Assembly (NCBI GenBank): GCA_964035575.1
Contig: OZ037913.1
Span: forward strand, 62,001-126,000
Source of the DNA: Rhynchopus sp. YZ270_cl-10
Lineage: Eukaryota > Euglenozoa > Diplonemea > Diplonemida > Diplonemidae
Length of the DNA stretch: 64,000 nt
Direction of reading: 5' to 3'
The first letter of the stretch is position 1. The number at the start of each line of letters is the position of its first letter. Both the position numbers and the translations under genes were made by a program. The notes under the pieces were generated by a model. It was not told the DNA's origin, made no database searches, and worked only from the letters and a program-made list of their open reading frames with translations. This document shows, in pieces, positions 21,830 through 34,589 of the stretch.

Positions 21830-24365
21830 CTGAGAAGTTGGTTGAGATATAGAGTGTCATCTCACTGAATGAGCAAGGTAATCGAGAGTATTGTACTCTA
21901 ATCGAAACAGAATAATGCGGGAGATGCCCTCTTGTGGTTGTTCTGTGGGATCTTAGATGATTTCGAAGGGGTTGAGGGACAGTGGCACGAAAGATCAGAG
22001 AAAGACCACACAAATTCCCCTACAGACCAGCAATACACAAATATCGGAAGACTCGATACCCTGTATGCATGCTTGAGGATGTAGGGTGGATTGCAGAAGG
22101 CAGGTGGTATTATTGATAACCTCTGGAAGGTCAAAGGGCTGCACCCTGCAAGAGGACGACACGGTACGACAAGGTCACCCCTCCTGCGGTAAATGCACCA
22201 CCTCGCTCACGCACATACTCAGAATGTGCACAACGTCGAAGCTCAGGAAAACTCTGAACCTTGAACTCATGATATCCAGAACGCGTCCTGACGTACCTCA
22301 GCGACGCAGCCTTGACAAGGAGACCCCCGCACCTGCTGAACCGACCCCTACCTCTTTGAATTTTATCAAAACGGGGGTCCAGAAACATCACTACTGCATT
22401 TGTTCACCGCAGTGATTTCAACAACAACAAAACCCATGATGGATACTGCACAAAGGGCCATCTCCTTAGCAACCTTCACCTAGGCAGGGGCTCCACGGAG
22501 CCCCTCTGGTCATACCAGAGTCCTACGCTTTCAACAAAGAGCTCTGCCACACCCTGGGGAAAGGTGTGCTCTGTGCCCCTCAGCGGCCAGGGATAGGGGA
22601 GGTGTTTACAAGAAGACAGGCTTTTTTTGACTCACGCTTTTTGGGTGCTGGGCCGGCTGAGCGAGCACAATGGGAAGGAGGGAGGGGAGGGAGGGGGGGT
22701 GAAACGAGAAAAGCTTTTCAGATGAACCGAAGCCTCTCTGTGCTTAGCCACATTTGACAACAAGGGGCACAACCACAACCGGGCAATATTCCGCACATTG
22801 GAATTTACCTCTGGACCTACTTTCAAAGCACACATACACACAGCAACGTTTTGCGACAAAAAATAAAATCAATGAATGAAACAAATATACCGAACAAAAC
22901 TATAGAACTTTTTTTTTCTTGAACTGAACACCTTCCCTCCCTCCCTACCCTCCCATACACAGCGGACTAGTCAGAGGTACCACTAGCCGTAACGACCTGC
23001 TCACTCTACTAATGATATAATAAAACCAGTCGCAAAACACTATTCATTTGGACCATGGTTGCAATAGCACTCCTAGTAGTCCCCCCCCCTTGACTAGCCC
23101 GCCATGCACCCTTCTTCCCTCCCTCCACGTACAGATGAGTCGCGGGTGGAAAAAAAAGTACAAAAAAAAGAAGTATAACCGTTCGCTGTACAAATGCGTC
23201 ACGACTACGGTGTCAGGGCGTCTGGCATACTTGCTACTTTTCTTTTGTCAAGAACAGACAACCCCTTTGCACGAAAAAAAAAAAGGAAAAAAGACAAATC
23301 AGCCGAATCAACTTTTGAGAGAAGCCTAAAAGAGCATGTAGAGCACCTCCACGAGAGAATGGAACGCTCTGAAACAAAGAGAACAGTTTCGTAATATGAG
23401 GGCTAAGCCCTCCCCGGTGCTTAGTCACCGTAAAATATGTGTGTTGATGCACACAAAAAAAAAAAAAAAATCGATAACGTTTAGCAGCTATTGCAAAAAG
23501 AAATAAGAAACCCATCGCTTCGCATCAGTCCACTAACCATTTCTGAACATCTTTGGGTGAACTCCATCCCCATGGGACAACCTCGTTGCATGATAAAACC
23601 GTGTTTGCTTTTTTTTGAAGAAAATGTTGCAAGATGATAGGGGGGAAAGAAACTACAATGTTTCAGAGAAAAATGTCGCTAGGCCAAGATACACACACGA
23701 CAGATTTTTTTAAAAAAATAGTGTCAAATGCGTCGCATCTTGTAGTGTTTTATTGAATTCTTTATATTGCTCTGTAGCTTCTCATATTTTGAACAACATT
23801 TCACACGAAGTGTGTACATGGCCTGATGCCTAGAAATGATTAGGGCGAATTCATATTTTCTTTTTTTTGTGTGACTGCGACTGCCATTGAACCGAAAACC
23901 CTCATTATCACTTCGGGTACAATGTTGCAAAGCAACTAGGCAGGCGATGAAGTGGGTATTGGCTCCTCTTGCTAACGGTCTTGACTTAAACACGAAATCT
24001 AAACGCGTTCTGTTCGAACCGAAAGCATGACGCTGCATATACCCTAAGTACCTACAATAACATGGTAAACTGCTTCTGACATAACACAACACTCGCCTTA
24101 TGGGTCACACTTCTTCGTTCGGACAATACCCCCAACCTCCACCAGACCAGTTTAGACCAAGTCATTTTCAGGCACCACCGGAAGAGAGAACGCGAGACAA
24201 GTAATCTGGTTGCTATCCTGCGTGGATTGAGAGTTATTTTTTGGGGATGAAATATAAAATGAGGGGGGGAAAAAAAAAATGTGGTAAAAAAAAAACGAAA
24301 AATTGGTTCTCTCTGTATTGCTTTAAACGTTGATATCTAGACTTACAATCTCCTGTCTCTTTTGG
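21830..24365. other. Intergenic region upstream of the NAP/SET gene
   Basis: 22086-22600 is GC-richer than its surroundings and has an open minus-strand frame (22131-22391), but I recognise no protein in it. It may hold an RNA or an old gene fragment. The CTAAGC hairpin motif occurs at 22719-22752 and 23396-23430, and a GTTCCGC-family hairpin at 22775-22830. Nothing recognisable in 23430-24365. Confidence 0.4.
22487..22519. repeat. Two adjacent perfect hairpins
   Basis: GGGGCTCC-ac-GGAGCCCC (22487-22504) is followed without a gap by TCTGGT-cat-ACCAGA (22505-22519). Confidence 0.8.
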
Positions 24366-27300
24366 CTAATGTAGTGGGGAAAGGTTATATAAAACAGTAA
24401 AACGGTGTGTCACATAATGAGGGGGCATCAGTGGTACATCCTGACAATGTATTGGATGCGCCGTCTGTCCTGGAACACTCATCTGCCATGTCTTCTTATC
24501 CACCCATCTTATCCTCATATCCTCATCTTGCATCTCGCCACCTCTCCCATACCTGGTCATCGATACGCGACATGCCACTCACCGAACCAGAAGTGTTCGC
24601 CATCGTAGGGAACACAAAAGAGTATGTCAGATTCTGTAGGGGGAAGTAGAGGGATGTTGATAAACATTTGGAAATAAACAGTCGGGATGCAAGTGCTTTC
24701 AATAAAAAAGGGTCATAAAACTGATACAAAAAGACAAAAAATTATCGAACATTGCAGTGGAATAGGGACAAAAATATTGCGATCTTTTCGAAGGCTTTGT
24801 GGCAACTTTATTCTTCCTACTGGGGGGGGGCCGAATACAAGTCCCCTGCCGAATACAAGTCCCCGCCAAATACAAGTCCCCCTTTTATTTTGGCCGTTTT
24901 CATAAAATATATTTTAGAATACAAGTCCCTACACGGAGTACCAGTAGGGGGTACTCCAGTGTAGGGACTTGTATTTAGCATACTGTAAAAAAATTAATTT
25001 TTTGCGACATGCAAAATCCTTTTAGGGACTTGTATTCAACAGATCATAAAATATTTATACAATAATTTTATGTTTGAAAACCCCCCCTAAAAAAAGCGCT
25101 GACATGGTGAATACAAGGGGGGGGGGTAGGGTCAGCGACTCCACTGTTTATAGCCGGGAGCAATTCAGATAATAATTCCTCGCAGTATATCAGGCCATTT
25201 CCAAGACACCTCCGGGCGGAAAACACCCCAGAAGTGGGTCAGAAACGCCCTGTGGCCCGAAAATTCATGCTAAGGGCGACTCAGAATATGATAAAATGCA
25301 AAAAAATAGTGAAAAAGTGGCTTTTTGACGGTTTTGGCCATGTTGGGTAAAATGGCCATTTTTGGTGAAAAAAGTCAAAAAAACAGCAAAATTTCGACAT
25401 CATGACAGCTGCTTGGGCACCAAACTACCCCAGGGAGGTCCTGTGAGTCCATTCCGACCTGTTTTGGACACTTTGGGTACTTTTTTTGGCCATTTTTTGG
25501 TGTTTTTGTGGTAAAAAACGTCCTATGATAGTCCTATACTAATCGCAAGACGCCGTTTGTCCCACAGTCTGGACCAATATGGGGGCCCACAAATGGGTAA
25601 AAACCCCCGAAAAAGCACTCCAGGAACCCAGATAGTGCCAAATATCCACCAGACACCCACCCAAACACCGCAGAAACACCACAGAAAGTCGTCTTGAAAA
25701 ACACACTTTTTTCAAAAAGGTCGTCAGACAGGCTCCATAATAGCCTTTTTGAAAAAAGTGTGTTTTTCAAGACGACTTTCTGTGGTGTTTCTGCGGTGTT
25801 TGGGTGGGTGTCTGGTGGATATTTGGCACTATCTGGGTTCCTGGAGTGCTTTTTCGGGGGTTTTTACCCATTTGTGGGCCCCCATATTGGTCCAGACTGT
25901 GGGACAAACGGCGTCTTGCGATTAGTATAGGACTATCATAGGACGTTTTTTACCACAAAAACACCAAAAAATGGCCAAAAAAAGTACCCAAAGTGTCCAA
26001 AACAGGTCGGAATGGACTCACAGGACCTCCCTGGGGTAGTTTGGTGCCCAAGCAGCTGTCATGATGTCGAAATTTTGCTGTTTTTTTGACTTTTTTCACC
26101 AAAAATGGCCATTTTACCCAACATGGCCAAAACCGTCAAAAAGCCACTTTTTCACTATTTTTTTGCATTTTATCATATTCTGAGTCGCCCTTAGCATGAA
26201 TTTTCGGGCCACAGGGCGTTTCTGACCCACTTCTGGGGTGTTTTCCGCCCGGAGGTGTCTTGGAAATGGCCTGATATACCGTGAGGAATTATTATCTGAA
26301 AATTTTATACGGGAGTCGCACCCCCTAAGGCAGTGATTATAGAATTCGACGAATTCTATAGATTTCGATTTATAGAATTCGTTGATCGTTCGAATTCGTT
26401 GAACGATCAGCGAATTTTGGGAAGCTGAGGGTAGTACAGGGGGATAGGGGGGTTTTTTTCACAATGAGGATGACACGCCACAACAAAAATATACAAGCAA
26501 ACAAGGGAAGGCTCGGGGGGGTGGTGGGAGGATCACTTTTATGATTCGCTGTGCAGTTACGGGTTTACGGGTTTTCGGGTTGTACGCAGTCGTCACCGAA
26601 CGTCACTTCTTCGTCCATCCAGTAATGACTCGTGGTACGAGTCGTTGTGGCATTGCGTTTGTTGAAGAAGAGCCGAGTGAGGTTTCCTACACCGAGCCTG
26701 CTCTTTGAGGGGGTTGGATGTGTGAATATGAAACCCATCCTTGTTCAGCACAACTCGATGAGACCTCCCATCCGAGTACCTTGACTGCAACATGGCGGAC
26801 CTTAGGCTAACTTGACTCAAACGTTTTCCCCCAGCTTTGGGACCAACTTGGATCCGAGAGACGGCGAGTGAATGTCCCTCCTGTGACCCACCCCCCGAGC
26901 CTTTCCTTGTTTGTTTGTTTATTTTGTAGCGGCGCGTCAGCCTTTTTGTCAAAATAAGCTCCCCATCCCCACCACTGGTCCAAACATCGGGCCCTACAGT
27001 ACCAACACAAAAACGGTTTGAAAACGAATTCTGAGCGAATTCTGAACGAATTCTATAGAAATTGATTTATAGAATTCGTTGAACGTTCGAATTCGTTGAA
27101 CGAATCGAGCGTATTTTTAATCACTGCCCTAAGGGGGGGGGGGGGGGGGGGGACTTCTATTCGACCCCCCCCAGTAGGGGTAGGAAAATAAAATAAAACT
27201 GAAGTCTATTTGACTGAGTGTTCTGCAATACCACCTATTGGTCACATTCGCATCCTATACTTCAGTCACTAAGGTTTTCCATACCATGACACCTGACGAC

Positions 27301-27683
27301 AGAGGGCAGGCGAGGTTTGGAGGGTTTGTGGGTTCGTACACCTTTGCGAGAAGGTCACACATATTCCAGTTGCCTGACCAGAAGGGCGTGCCTGCAAAGG
27401 AGAGCGACATGTCGATGACGCCGCTGGTGACGGGTTCTCCAGAGAGCGACATGTTCATGGAGACAGTGAGGTTGGTCTTGCCGTCCGTGACGATGGGGAC
27501 AGGTGTCACGGTGATGCCGTCGACACAGAGGCGCAGGCCTGCAGGTGCACCGGTGCATGTGTTCCATGAGAAGCCATGCGGGTCATCACGATAGCCACCA
27601 CTCTGTACAGGACAGCTGTCATCTGCGCACTCCACCCCCAGCAACACGGCTGCGAGCGTGCATACTGCTATACTCCGCATCAT
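24366..27683 (-). CDS. ML-domain (MD-2/NPC2-like) secreted lipid-binding protein, predicted 2 exons
   Basis: The first exon encodes a signal peptide (MMRSIAVCTLAAVLLGVECA) and most of an ML domain: 'WNTCTGAPAGLRLCVDGITVTPVP', 'NLTVSMNMSLSGEPVTSGVIDMSLSF', 'NMCDLL' and 'LACPLSSG'. These follow the PG/PI-transfer-protein branch. The frame runs to 27255, but the domain is incomplete there and GTATGG at 27284 fits the GTAT donors of this window. I predict exon 1 as 27285-27683 and exon 2 as 24366-24464 ('HCQDVPLMPPHYVTHRFTVLY'), which supplies the missing 'P..PP..Y' strand in phase 0 after an ACAG acceptor, giving 165 residues. ML proteins bind lipids or sterols in secretory or lysosomal compartments. 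An acceptor ends 5 nt before the ATG. Exon 1 is firm; exon 2 is a prediction. Confidence 0.65.
25129..26325. mobile_element. Giant foldback element P1
   Basis: The arms 25164-25720 and 25744-26300 pair without any gap over 557 bp around a 23-nt loop; only a few mismatches are visible, near the outer ends. The outer part continues with an offset to CGACTCC/GGAGTCG and ends at TA on both sides (25127-25128, 26326-26327). Each arm contains the same 78-codon frame, which I take as a by-product of the repeat rather than a gene. It is homologous to P2. Confidence 0.9.
26328..27121 (-). mobile_element. Inverted-repeat element B1
   Basis: A 794-bp element with terminal repeats (A/G)GGCAGTGATTA and subterminal clusters of GAATTCGTTGAACG-type palindromes, flanked by TA. 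Its left TA is the right TA of P1. A minus-strand frame of 119 codons (26593-26952) is shared with B2, over which the two copies are about 97% identical in their best stretch. B1 carries about 23 extra codons near the end of that frame. No known transposase resemblance. Confidence 0.85.
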
Positions 27684-28658
27684 GTGTGCTGATGTGATGG
27701 GGGGAAGGGGGAAAGGGGAAAGACTAAAAGGCTATTTAGGATTTGATAAAAATCTTCAGAAAACACACAACAGTGTTTTGGAAAAGAGGCGGGAAAAGGG
27801 GGAAATATGCAAGATATAGTGTAGCCCTGTGGTGGGTGAAGTGCGGAAGAGAGCAAGGGTTGTGATGAAGTTGTTTTACCGAATACACTACTGCGGTTGC
27901 AGGTACACTGTCAGAAACGCGCAATCAGGTGTGATTGGTACTGATGGGGTGAGAGAATAACACAAACCTAAAAACCGTTTTTTTTTTAAGAGTATATAGA
28001 ACGAACTCACAACGTTTGTGGGCGAGGACACGGGCTCATTTTTCCCCACACTTTATTTTTTTTCTCTCCCCCCCCCTTTTCCCCACAGGAATCCATCCTC
28101 ACCCCCTTTCCTTTCCCTTCCTCTTCCCCATCCTTCTTTGCCCGTGTTTTCTACCCAGTGTGCGGACTGGCTAGAACCCCAAAATTGGGTGGTGTGCAAC
28201 AAGAGAAGCTGTGAAAGTGCAAACACCTGACAAACAGGCGGGCGCAAGCAAATGCTTCTCTCGGTAGGTTTTTTTTTTTGAAACCCAAAGAGAACAAAGA
28301 AAGAAAAGACACCCACCTCCATAAAAAGGATTTTGGGGAGGCACGGAGATATTGGTAATGTCACCTAAAAGGGCTGCCACACGTATTCTGTTTTGTGTCT
28401 TGTGTCTTATGGGTACAAATTGGGGGGTAACTTTGGGGAAATAAACTGAAGTACCAGAGATAACTGAAAAGAGAAATGGAAAAGAAAAACTGTAAATTAG
28501 ATCACAGACTAAAGAAAAACACCAAAAAAACAAAGGGGGGCAGATGGCGTTTATTAGAGTTAGTATATTTTTTTTTTGTCTGTTACTTTTTTTCACGTTA
28601 TTGTGGTCGCCGGTAGATGATACGGCGATTATTTACTCTTCCCTTTTTACTATTAAGT

Positions 28659-28735
28659 GAAGTTGATAGTGCAAAACGTCTCTGAGACGCAAGCACTGAC
28701 ACTCGGGTGGGTTATCGAACCCCAGAGTGTTATCT
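28659..28735. repeat. Dispersed repeat with a tRNA B-box-like core, copy 1
   Basis: Matches 46516-46590 over about 70 bp, including GAAGTTGATAGTGCAAA, a 'GACGCAGGCACTGACA'-like block and 'ATCGAACCCC'. A weaker third copy of the middle lies at 59180-59210. On the minus strand the end reads GGGGTTCGATAACCC, like a tRNA T-arm, but no A-box or cloverleaf can be built. Confidence 0.65.
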
Positions 28736-28939
28736 AAAAGAGGGGAAGACTCTCTCTCTGGGAACTGAACGTTCTGGTCTGATTCAAAACCAAAAGGAAA
28801 AAAAAATCCCAAAAAAAAACGACAAACAAGATACGCCACACCCCTGCCAGTGCTTGAAGAAAACGAAGAAGAAATTCCAGAATGGAACACAGGGGTAGGC
28901 CCGTCTCTTGAAGGGGGGGAGTGGGTAGGGGGGGAGTAA

Positions 28940-29032
28940 CACGACGGGACCCAGTGACAAGTGACAAGTGACAAGTGAAATCACTTGTCATTTTCACTTG
29001 TCACTTGTCACTTGTCACTGGGTCCCGTCGTG
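28940..29032. repeat. Perfect 41-bp hairpin
   Basis: Arms 28940-28980 and 28992-29032 are exact inverted copies with an 11-nt loop. Each arm contains three tandem GTGACAA units and ends in CACGACGGGACCC. Confidence 0.95.
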
Positions 29033-30468
29033 AATGAAGAACACTTGAAAGATGGTATATGCTTCACGCCACGTACACTCATCTAGCAGACGTTAACAAC
29101 ATAACAGCAAGGCAACTGTATCAAAAAAAGCCAGCAATCTCACACGAAGACACAACCAGGCAAATAAAAAAGGAACAAAAAAAAAAATTAACACTCATAA
29201 ATGCGAACGTATCCCTTTCTCCCACGACGTCACCTTACCCTTTTTTTTCTCTTTTTTTTTCGATAGTTCAGAAAGCTGAATACTGTATCTTGAAAGCTCT
29301 TTACCAATACCCCTTGTATGACATTTCTCAAAAAAAAAAAGGACCTTAAAAAAGCGCTCCCCTCATCAAGAATCGCACCACAAAAATCTGTACATGATGC
29401 TGAAATGAAGATATGTTTAGGGAATGCGAAAAACAAAACAAAAAAGGTTCACTCCTCGTCACTGTGTACGATCAGGCAAAAGGGGCGAGGGAGGGTCTTC
29501 CAAGATGGCTGTTGTGTTAAGGGCAGCCTCCTCCCCTTTTTCTCCCTTCTGCCTTCCTTGGAGACACCCACTACAGCACCCAAAAAAAATCGCCGATTTT
29601 CCCCGTTCGAGAACAACCGAAAGCAAAGAACAAAATATTCTTCTTTTCTGCCGAACTCAGAGAGAAAAAGTGTTGCATTTAAAAAAAAAGAAAAGTTTGT
29701 AAGATGAACCTAAGCCTCTCGTGTTTAGTCACCAATACAAACAAAAAAACTGAATGGGCTGTGTCACAAAATGGAGAAAGGAACCACCCAAATTGATTTC
29801 CAAAAAAAAAAATCACAACAGAAGACGTGTGTGTGTGGGGGGATGCCTTTTAGCGGAGAACAGACCTCCCAAGCCATGGGCGAGCCGTCCTGATCCAGGA
29901 CCAAAAACTCAAGCGCAGGGAGGATGGGGAACAGTGTCTGGCCACCCCAAGGAAAGAAAGGTCAGGGTATGGGGGATCTCGTGGGTCTTAAAGGGGGGGG
30001 AGGGCGCGGGGCTTGTCTCTGTGCGGGGCTTAACGAGAGCCTCTCTTGCTTGACATTTCCCTCTTTGCTGCCTCGAACCTGTGTGTTGATGTAATACAGT
30101 AAAAATACATAATACAGTGTGTTTGTATGTTTGAAAGCAGGTGTGGGTAGTTCCTGAGAAGCGCAACATTGCGCAGCAGGTGTTGCGTTGTACGTGAAAC
30201 TGCTGTGCGTGCGGTAGTGTGTTTTGATAACGAATAGGGGTAATTCCTGCGAAGAATGTGTTCCCAAAATACCGTATGTGTATTGAAAGCAGGTGTAGGT
30301 AGGTCCTAAGAGTGAACATTGTCTAGCTATGTGTGTTTGTTTGTTTGGTGAGATGCATACTGTGCTCTGTTGTTTCCTCCCTTACCAAGGCCCATTCCCA
30401 TGCTTTTCGCCTTCGGCTCCTGTGCATTGTGTGGTGTTGTTTATGTGTTGCAATGTTTTCAGAACCCG

Positions 30469-32073
30469 TCATTTCCCTGCCCCCGAGCTGTTATGATATT
30501 GACATACATCCTCAACCTTCTTCTTCATGGCACCCCATCCACCAAGCGTGTTCTGGAGGTGGTCCACAGCCGTCTTGTCAAGGCCGCTGTCACCAACGTC
30601 CATGAGGGCACGGTCGAAGCCTCCCTCCACGAACCACGGGTGCTCCGAGATCTGTGTCAGTGTGTACCGCTCGTCGGCCTTCGTGTTCAGCGTCTTTGTG
30701 ATAAGGTCCTTGCATGAGTCGGAGAGTCCTGCGCTCTCGGGGATCTTGTAGTCACCCTTGCCAATCTTCCTCAGAAGCGCACGCAGGTCCTTCGCTGTGA
30801 ACGGCAGGTCGCCAACGACCATCACGTAGAGGATGATACCAAGCGACCATACGTCCGCAGTGAAGCCGTTGTAGCCCTCCTTCTTCGTCACCACCTCAGG
30901 CGCAACGTAGTATGGTGTACCACAGCAGGTCTTCATGTTCAGGTTGTTGGGCACCTGGCCAAAGGTGTCCGTGTTTTGCACGTTGGACAGTCCGAAGTCG
31001 GTGATCTTGCACACATCGTCGTGGGTGACAAGGATGTTCTCAGGCTTCAGGTCACGGTGCACAACACCCTGCGAGTGCACGTAGTACATGCCGCAGACAA
31101 GTTGGCGGAAGTACTTGCGTGCCAGGTCCTCACTCAGCTTCGACTCACGGTCGATCTTGTTCATGAGCTCCGCACCCTCCACAACCTCAATTACGATCCA
31201 CACCTCCTGGCTTTCCTCCTTGTGCAGCAGCTCAATCAGGTTGACCAGGTTCGGGTGCTGCAGAGCACCCATGATGGCAACCTCACGGTAGAGGCGCTTC
31301 TCGCCTGCCTCACCCTCCTTTGCGAGCACCTCCTTCGAGATCTTCTTCACAGCCACGCTCTCGCCGGTCACCTCGTTCGTCGCACGCACGACAACACCGT
31401 ACGCTCCCTTGCCAAGACGTGCGCCGAGCGTGTACTTGCTCGTGTCGTTCGAGATGATGGACTTGACTGCCTCGAGGTCGAGTGTGCGCACCTTCCTCTT
31501 GCCCTTCTCCTCCACCACAAGGCCGTGCAACACTGGGGGCTCTGTCTTCGTGGGTGCTGCCTCGGGTGCGTCAGTGACTGCAGGTGCGCTCTGTGCGAGC
31601 ACGTCGTTCGCAGCGTCGTCGTCGTCGTTGGGGCCCTGCACCTCCACGGTGGGCAGACCTGCGATCGTCTGGTCCACAGGTGTCTCTGGCTCAGGCTCGG
31701 GCTCAGGTGTGGGCTCCACCACGGGTTTTGGCTCCGGCTCCGGCTCAGGGACAGGTGCCGGAGGCGGTGGTGGGGGCGTCTCCACTACAGGCTCGGGTTC
31801 GGGCTCAACAACAGGCTCGGGTTTGGGTGCCTCAGGTGCCTTCTCAACAGGCTTCTCGGCCGGCTTCTCAGGCTCAGGTGCAGGAGTGGCCTCTGGTTGC
31901 TTGGGCTTGGCCGCCTCGGGGACAGGCGCGGGCTTGGTCTCCTCCTTGGGTGCTTCCTTAGGTGCATCCTTGGGGGCATCCTTCTTCACTGCCTGCTTCT
32001 GCGCAGCACCACCAGTCTTGGCCTGCCCCTGCCCCTTGGCAGGTGCAGCGGGCTCCGATCCACAGTTGCCCAT
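30469..32073 (-). CDS. CAMK/SNF1-like Ser/Thr protein kinase with N-acylation signal
   Basis: 534 residues, one exon. It starts MGNCGS, a good N-myristoylation site with a neighbouring Cys for palmitoylation, so the protein is probably membrane-tethered. Residues 7-185 are low-complexity Pro/Glu/Ala/Lys repeats. The kinase domain spans about 214-481: 'GKGAYG', VAVKK (Lys243), HRDLKPEN (Asp341), DFG (359-361), 'CGTPYYVAPE' and 'DVWSLGIILY'. All catalytic residues are present. The activation segment and subdomains IX-XI resemble CAMK-group kinases (SNF1, CDPK), but no EF-hands or UBA domain follow. The substrate is unknown. A strong acceptor (cccccttcttacag) ends 12 nt before the ATG. Together with the MAP3K gene it is one of two kinases here with this kind of N-terminus. 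Confidence 0.93.
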   Translation of the reverse strand: MGNCGSEPAAPAKGQGQAKTGGAAQKQAVKKDAPKDAPKEAPKEETKPAPVPEAAKPKQPEATPAPEPEKPAEKPVEKAPEAPKPEPVVEPEPEPVVETPPPPPPAPVPEPEPEPKPVVEPTPEPEPEPETPVDQTIAGLPTVEVQGPNDDDDAANDVLAQSAPAVTDAPEAAPTKTEPPVLHGLVVEEKGKRKVRTLDLEAVKSIISNDTSKYTLGARLGKGAYGVVVRATNEVTGESVAVKKISKEVLAKEGEAGEKRLYREVAIMGALQHPNLVNLIELLHKEESQEVWIVIEVVEGAELMNKIDRESKLSEDLARKYFRQLVCGMYYVHSQGVVHRDLKPENILVTHDDVCKITDFGLSNVQNTDTFGQVPNNLNMKTCCGTPYYVAPEVVTKKEGYNGFTADVWSLGIILYVMVVGDLPFTAKDLRALLRKIGKGDYKIPESAGLSDSCKDLITKTLNTKADERYTLTQISEHPWFVEGGFDRALMDVGDSGLDKTAVDHLQNTLGGWGAMKKKVEDVCQYHNSSGAGK

Positions 32074-32085
32074 TATGAAAGTATC

Positions 32086-32959
32086 CTGTAAGAAGGGGGT
32101 GAGCCAGCACGTGGTGTGTAAGCGTTAGATCCACGGTGCTTCTCTCTCCGTCGCAGCGAAACAGAGTAGAAGACAACCCTCTTTACGTTACGCCCCATAG
32201 CATAAGATAGAGGCCGGACTACTGTTCCCCACATGGCCGAGTATATGCGACATAGACCCGTGCGATAGAAGTGAAGGTGACGACAGACAAAAATGACAGT
32301 CTTGTGCGTAAAAAAAGAACAGGAATAGAGTACACAACAGAATAATGAAGGAGGGCAAACAGGCTGTGCACCCTTTGTCGTCTTCTCCGGAGAACAGCTT
32401 ACTAGGTCAAGTGGAACTATACAGAGAGGATCGAGGAACTGGGAACACCCATCCATGTTGGGGTGAGGAAGGCTCTCTCGTGCACTTGAGGATCTCACAT
32501 GTTACAAAGGAAGAACAACGCAAGGATGATTGGTGCACTATAATGATTGTGATTGTGTGGATGTGGCAACAACAATAAAACATCAAAATGAAGAATAAAA
32601 AAATAGTCCTCTGAGCCTCTGTATTTTTCTCTTTTTCGTGTCGACTTTTTTTGTCAGGAATCTTGCTACAAAACTGAGCGTCCCCCAGCCTCGATACGTT
32701 TGCAGGTGTAAAACAGTCGGACACAGCCACATCTGCAGGTGCAGGTGTGGCCGCACTCTGCTGTGTTACCATACGAAGCTGGGAAGACAGCACAGTGAAC
32801 ATCTAAATCTCTCTTTTTTTTTTGCTGTTTGTTTACTTATGGTCGTGGGGGGAGGGGTGCGGTCAGGTGCTGTCTCGTGGTCCTGACGATTGTCTCCTTT
32901 GTTTCATATTCAAGTCTTCATCCATCAACACTGAAGCAAGCCTCAGCAGGGGGGCGCGC
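32086..32959. other. Intergenic region with an R2 repeat
   Basis: Between the kinase leader and the tubulin stop. One R2 copy with its upstream flank lies at 32430-32542 (core 32474-32536). No gene is seen. Confidence 0.6.
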
Positions 32960-34435
<1,476 letters not shown>

Positions 34436-34589
34436 TCAACCAAGTGTCCATTCGCGTCTCCAACCCACACAGGTACCTCCACAGCTCAACCTACCCCAAG
34501 TTCCGCAACAACCCTCATCCCAACCTCACCCTGCGCAGTCTGCCTTGTGTCTTGCGTGTACTGGTACTAGTTCTGGGACACATGACCAC

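Larger units (their letters stand above)
24820..27164. mobile_element. TA-flanked composite element C containing P1 and B1
   Basis: The ends are inverted copies: CTGGGGG...CGAATACAAGTCCCC at 24820 and the complement of CTGGGGG...CGAATAGAAGTCCCC ending at 27164. Each is flanked by TA (24818-24819, 27165-27166). Several further GAATACAAGTCCC or GGGACTTGTATTC copies lie just inside the left end (24850-25035). P1 and B1 fill most of the interior, so C is probably an older element into which they inserted. It lies within the predicted ML intron. Confidence 0.65.
27689..30468. other. Intergenic region between the ML and kinase genes
   Basis: No coding region is seen. It contains the repeat at 28659-28735, the 41-bp hairpin at 28940-29032, a CTAAGC-type hairpin motif with CTCTCGTG at 29701-29733, and three minus-strand members of the hairpin family with 'TGAAAGCAGGTGT' (30120-30330). 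Confidence 0.5.

Noticed and set aside
25534-25930. Two identical 78-codon frames in the P1 arms, and the 72-codon pair in P2
   Set aside because: Each is read once from each arm of the same palindrome, and P1 and P2 do not conserve it as a protein.
28700-28735. tRNA gene at the GGGGTTCGATAACCC sequence
   Set aside because: Only a T-arm-like hairpin is present; no acceptor stem, anticodon arm or A-box could be built there or in the second copy.
30976-32091. 371- and 239-codon plus-strand frames opposite the CAMK gene
   Set aside because: Low-complexity shadows of the Pro/Glu repeats on the coding strand.
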